The notes under the pieces: model-generated
Told to the model about the DNA's origin: nothing
The model's database searches: none
What the model saw: only the letters and a program-made list of their open reading frames with translations
In this document: in pieces, positions 33,308-36,048 of the stretch
Layout of the letters: each line of letters opens with the position of its first letter
How positions within the stretch are numbered: the stretch's first letter is position 1
Assembly: GCA_002011745.1 (NCBI GenBank)
Contig: MTOU01000033.1
Location: forward strand, 1 to 36,048
DNA: 36,048 nucleotides
From: Nitrospirae bacterium JdFR-85
Lineage (GTDB): Bacteria > Nitrospirota > Thermodesulfovibrionia > Thermodesulfovibrionales > JdFR-85
Direction: 5' to 3'
Made by a program: the position numbers and the translations under genes

Positions 33308-33329
33308 CGTATTTTGATGTTGTTAAAGA

Positions 33330-33914
33330 TTAATACTCCTCACACTTCACCTGAAAATATGCTGCCTCGTGGTTACAAGAGGGACACTTCTCGGGTGGTG
33401 TTTCTCCCTCATGGACATAACCGCATTTTCTACATACCCAGACCACCTTTCTGTCCTTCTTGAAGACCGTCCCGTTCTCCACCTCTCTGAGTAATTTCTT
33501 GAATCTCTCCTCATGGTGTTCCTCTGCCTTGGCAATTGCCCTCAGTCGGGTAGCAATCTCAGGAAAACCTTCCTGCTCAGCCACATCCGCAAACTCAGGA
33601 TACATCTTGGTATACTCGTAATTCTCACCCGAGATAGCAGCTTTCAGATTCTCCACAGTGGTACCGAGAGTTGTAGGAGCTGCTGCCTCAACCACTATCT
33701 CATCAAGGCTTTCATTGCCCTTTTTCTTGAGCTCATTAATGAGCCGGAACAGCCACTTAGCATGCTCTCTCTCGTTGTCTGCTGTAATAAGAAATACTTC
33801 GGCTATCTGTTCATACCCCTCCTTCTCTGCTACCTTAGCGTAAAAGGTGTAACGATTCCTCGCTTGACTCTCTCCTATAAATGCTTTGGTGAGATTCTCA
33901 ACCGTCTTTTTCAT
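33330..33914 (-). CDS. rbr: Rubrerythrin
   Basis: Rubrerythrin reduces hydrogen peroxide in anaerobes. The 194-residue protein has the diiron four-helix domain with [31 protein letters not shown] (E-x2-H), [20 protein letters not shown] and [15 protein letters not shown] (E-x2-H). The C-terminal rubredoxin domain has CRKCGY and CPSC Cys pairs (about residues 161-183) for one Fe. Start at ATG 33914 follows AAGGGGGG. It is a monocistronic unit ending at a hairpin terminator. It supports an anaerobic or microaerophilic host. Confidence 0.96.
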   Translation of the reverse strand: MKKTVENLTKAFIGESQARNRYTFYAKVAEKEGYEQIAEVFLITADNEREHAKWLFRLINELKKKGNESLDEIVVEAAAPTTLGTTVENLKAAISGENYEYTKMYPEFADVAEQEGFPEIATRLRAIAKAEEHHEERFKKLLREVENGTVFKKDRKVVWVCRKCGYVHEGETPPEKCPSCNHEAAYFQVKCEEY

Positions 33915-34072
33915 TACTACCCCCCTTACAGAATTTTTTTAATTTTTATATTTTAAACTATCATATCTTCGTACTTCAACTCAGCAGGTCAAACCCAAAA
34001 TATCGTTACTTTTGGTTAAAAGAGGAGGTGAGGATAAGGCGGGACAAATTTTCACTTAAGTGACTAAAGGTT

Positions 34073-34819
34073 TCACCTTCCCTCTACATGAAGCAACCTG
34101 GTCTTCTTTTTTAGCGTTCTCAATGTGAGGTATGCTACCAAGCTAATGCCAAAAAATACGAGCCATCCCATCTCAATTTCCAACGCCCCTTCGGACACAA
34201 AGTCTCCTGCTGTCTCAAGAAGAGTAAAGGACGATGAGATTACGAAAAGTCCCGTGTATTCTCTCTTTAAGACCGTTTTTAGAGAGAAAGGTAGGTCAGG
34301 TTTACGCCAATTCCCTAGTCTGGGTAAAAAGGCCGGTGTTGTCCTTGCCCACTCAACGAATGCATCTCCAAACTTCTGGCGCAAAAACTCCTCTTCTTTG
34401 AAGATTATCCTCTCATAGTATATCCAAAATGCCAGTACAGCGATTAAGACGAACCACCACACTTGAGTAAACATCGCCATGCCTAACATAATAAAGAAGT
34501 TGCCCAGATAAAGCGGATGTCTTACAACTGAATACATACCTGTAGTGTTGAGACGCTCTGCTATCTGGTCTTTGGTATTTCTACCTGAGGTGCCCTTAGG
34601 CACATGTCCGACGGTAAAGCAACGAATAAAGAAACCAAAGAACGAGACACCTATGCAGAAGAACTCCCACAGGTCCTCTGCCCCGTCTCCCAATAGGGGT
34701 TCTAAACATTCTGAATCCCTTAAGGCTACAAGCAGTACGGGAAGAATTAGTAAGGGAAGGTAACTTCTGCGTCTGAAGAGCCATGCACCTTGTCTTTCTA
34801 ATTCTTCTCTTAATGCCAT
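34073..34819 (-). CDS. ICMT/PEMT-like membrane methyltransferase (LmtA-like candidate)
   Basis: The 248-residue protein has about six hydrophobic helices and the C-terminal SAM-binding signature of isoprenylcysteine/phospholipid methyltransferases: NTTGMYSVVRHPLYLGNFFI, then WIYYERIIFKEEEFLRQKFG and WARTTPAFLPRLGNW. The GTSGRNTKDQIAERL block and the KKKTRLLHVEGR end resemble proteins annotated as lipid A 1-phosphate O-methyltransferase (the Leptospira LmtA group); I hold that as a candidate only. The natural substrate could be any membrane lipid or prenyl compound. It is monocistronic on the minus strand, with no strong ribosome site immediately upstream. Confidence 0.75.
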   Translation of the reverse strand: MALREELERQGAWLFRRRSYLPLLILPVLLVALRDSECLEPLLGDGAEDLWEFFCIGVSFFGFFIRCFTVGHVPKGTSGRNTKDQIAERLNTTGMYSVVRHPLYLGNFFIMLGMAMFTQVWWFVLIAVLAFWIYYERIIFKEEEFLRQKFGDAFVEWARTTPAFLPRLGNWRKPDLPFSLKTVLKREYTGLFVISSSFTLLETAGDFVSEGALEIEMGWLVFFGISLVAYLTLRTLKKKTRLLHVEGR

Positions 34820-34856
34820 CTTTTATGCTTTTTTATTGTTGATACAACTAACCCAT

Positions 34857-35342
34857 TCATGAGCCACGATTAATAGACTCCTTAGCAGCATTCCACTGTC
34901 TAAGGGAAAATTCCTGGAGTATACAGCAAAGGTCTTCCACTCCTTCAATATATATCATAGCCTTTAGTATACCATCTTCCATAACAGCATGAGGATACAA
35001 TACAATGGCTGCCTTTCCCTGCTTTTTACCTAAGAAGAAGGTATATCCTCCCACCTCAGAGGCATTTTCCCAGAAAATCTGCTCTATATACCTGTCAACC
35101 TTTTCCTAACCAATCTCTTTTGCAAGCTCCTCAAAAATCGGGTTGCATTTCCATAGCTTCTGTTGTCAAAAAACAGATAATGACTTGAAACATCTGACTC
35201 ATATGCCTCTTATAGGTCTTTAATGATTCTTTAAGAATCCTTTTGCCCGCATGTTCTACCTGAAAGGGTGGATTAAAGGCATAAAAATATACTCTGAGAA
35301 ATTGTCAAAAAGTTGATTATAACGATCCTTCTCAGTTCTAAA
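34857..35342 (-). pseudogene. Decayed gene downstream of the response regulator, three frameshifts and one stop
   Basis: Four segments on the minus strand join into one reading with small shifts. Segment one, 35342-35283, is in frame with and directly after the response regulator stop (TEKDRYNQLFDNFSEYIF). Segment two, 35283-35182, reads YAFNPPFQVEHAGKRILKES and on. Segment three, 35185-35135, reads SHYLFFDNRSYGNATRF. Segment four, 35135-34857, reads FEELAKEIG, then TAG at 35106-35108, then EKVDRYIEQIFWENASEVGG and on to TGA. A 65-codon fragment from 34857 to about 35054 is therefore only the tail of a dead gene. I do not recognise the family. The continuity with the regulator frame suggests an adjacent gene, or possibly an effector part of the same protein. 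Confidence 0.6.
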
Positions 35343-35783
35343 TTATTCCAATTTAGATACAGTCTTAGGAAAATTTGACAGCTTTCTGTTAGGATCTGTA
35401 TTCTTTTCACATTCATTAAGCCATCTATCAATCTCAACAATCCTGAGTGGCTTTTTAAAGACTTTACATCCGAGACTTTTAGCTTGTTCAAGGTCAGCAT
35501 CTGTCCATAATCCTGACATTATCGCCATATTCGGAACTTTACACCCATTTTTCTTCTGATTTTCTACAAATTCTATTCCTGTCATGTTAGGCATATTAAT
35601 ATCAGTAATAATAATATCACAACAGGGCTGATATTGAGGACAGGGACAGCTAATGTCCAGATAAATGGGACAGAAAAGTGGCTCAGAACAGGATATAACT
35701 TCATATTCTCTGATCTCTAAAATAGAAGAGATCAAAGACCTCACCAACTCTTCATCATCAACCACAACTGCTCTTAATTTCAT
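35343..35783 (-). CDS. Response regulator receiver protein with Cys-rich insert
   Basis: Start at ATG 35783 (MKLRAVVVDDEE), behind GGGAGGGAGAG; a longer frame from 35828 is unlikely. The 146-residue protein is a stand-alone CheY-like receiver: acidic pocket Asp9/Asp10, phosphoacceptor Asp61 in ITDINMPNMTG, Ser in AIMSGLW, and Lys in FKKP. Six Cys fall at residues 32, 38, 46, 48, 54 and 55, just before the phosphorylation strand (FCPIYLDISCPCPQYQPCCD). No output domain follows; the C-terminal 25 residues are charged. No kinase is nearby. The Cys set may bind a metal or sense redox, which is inference. Downstream lies a decayed gene. Confidence 0.85.
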   Translation of the reverse strand: MKLRAVVVDDEELVRSLISSILEIREYEVISCSEPLFCPIYLDISCPCPQYQPCCDIIITDINMPNMTGIEFVENQKKNGCKVPNMAIMSGLWTDADLEQAKSLGCKVFKKPLRIVEIDRWLNECEKNTDPNRKLSNFPKTVSKLE

Positions 35784-35828
35784 AATACTCTCCCTCCCTT
35801 CCACTGCGAACAGCCTTTGGCTATTCAC

Positions 35829-36048
35829 AGTAAAAAATTTTACGGTACCAAGTTATATTGGATTCGGCTCCCTCCTCCAATAAAATTGTAAAAACTCAAA
35901 TTCATTTTAGATCGAAAGAAGCAATTTTTGCAAATTTATATTTATAGCCTAAACTCCTCGCTTTTAGGCACATAATCTTAGAGACTTAAGTATGTCTTTC
36001 TGTTTTTTTGTTAATTCTGTTGTCATTCGTTCTCCATTGGAGAGTTCT
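35829..36048 (-). other. Right-edge intergenic DNA with a possible decayed small ORF
   Basis: No intact gene is evident. On the minus strand a 20-codon frame, MTTELTKKQKDILKSLRLCA (36026-35964), has GGAG five bases upstream. It resembles the start of a small LexA-like or winged-helix protein, then stops. A second frame beyond it reads YKYKFAKIASFDLK. These may be fragments of one dead gene, but the evidence is thin. The AT-rich stretch at 35880-35950 could hold the response regulator promoter; I find no clear hexamers. Confidence 0.25.

Noticed and set aside
34052-34063. Palindrome TCACTTAAGTGA just after the methyltransferase gene as a terminator or operator
   Set aside because: Only four stem pairs can form around a four-base loop, and no T-run follows; it may be chance.
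1-36048. CRISPR array, insertion sequence or integrase
   Set aside because: No regularly spaced repeats, terminal inverted repeats or transposase/recombinase motifs were seen on either strand; the decayed edge genes lack mobile-element boundaries.

Overview
This looks like the chromosome of a Gram-negative, probably anaerobic or microaerophilic bacterium. Supporting signs are a TolC-type outer-membrane channel, an exosortase system, a lipoprotein, rubrerythrin and a ferritin-like protein. Base composition is moderate to low in GC. The gene mix (XrtH/IPTL-CTERM, a RemA-gmk-rpoZ-coaBC run, MglB-like roadblock protein, ThiS-ThiG fusion, Cys-rich response regulator) suggests Nitrospirota or a Desulfobacterota-like lineage. 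That placement is inference only. Most of the window is core chromosome. Decayed genes sit at both edges.

Layout. 1-945: remnants of a minus-strand nucleotidyltransferase and an internally deleted ZIP transporter. 907-1877 (-): zinc-ribbon protein and hisH. 2065-5318 (+): extended SDR, serine-palmitoyltransferase-like alpha-oxoamine synthase and a YghO/BcerS-like N-acyltransferase, which together look like a bacterial ceramide pathway. 9601-5310 (-): TPP-riboswitch operon thiSG-thiE-thiC plus a ketoacyl synthase. 11774-9650 (-): TPR protein, roadblock protein, aroD. 14313-11838 (-): remA, gmk, rpoZ, coaBC. 15261-14467 (-): exported small protein and dtd. 17169-15346 (-): IPTL-CTERM surface protein, exosortase H and its associated membrane protein. 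20544-17210 (-): a giant phosphodiesterase-TPR-sulfotransferase fusion and a GNAT-like protein. 20575-26853 (+): dnaE, accA, lipoprotein, ferritin-like protein, rsmI, small membrane protein. 32200-26863 (-): TetR regulator, TolC, EmrA, EmrB, trmB. 32235-33028 (+): coiled-coil nuclease-like protein. 33173-33250 (+): tRNA-Asp. 33914-33330 (-): rubrerythrin. 34819-34073 (-): ICMT/LmtA-like membrane methyltransferase. 35783-34857 (-): Cys-rich response regulator followed by a multiply frameshifted gene.

Themes. Several modules concern the envelope: candidate sphingolipid synthesis, an LmtA-like methyltransferase, exosortase H with its substrate, a sulfotransferase fusion and a tripartite efflux pump. 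Within operons genes are tightly packed, with ATGA, GTGA and TTGA overlaps implying translational coupling. Several first genes (the SDR, dnaE, the phosphodiesterase fusion, the coiled-coil protein) have a recognisable promoter whose predicted start lies 0-6 bases before the start codon and no Shine-Dalgarno, which suggests leaderless transcripts. Other genes carry strong AGGAGG sites.

The most promising system is the candidate ceramide cluster at 2065-5318. Next are the ThiS-ThiG fusion that buries the ThiS C-terminal glycines and the phosphodiesterase-TPR-sulfotransferase fusion.
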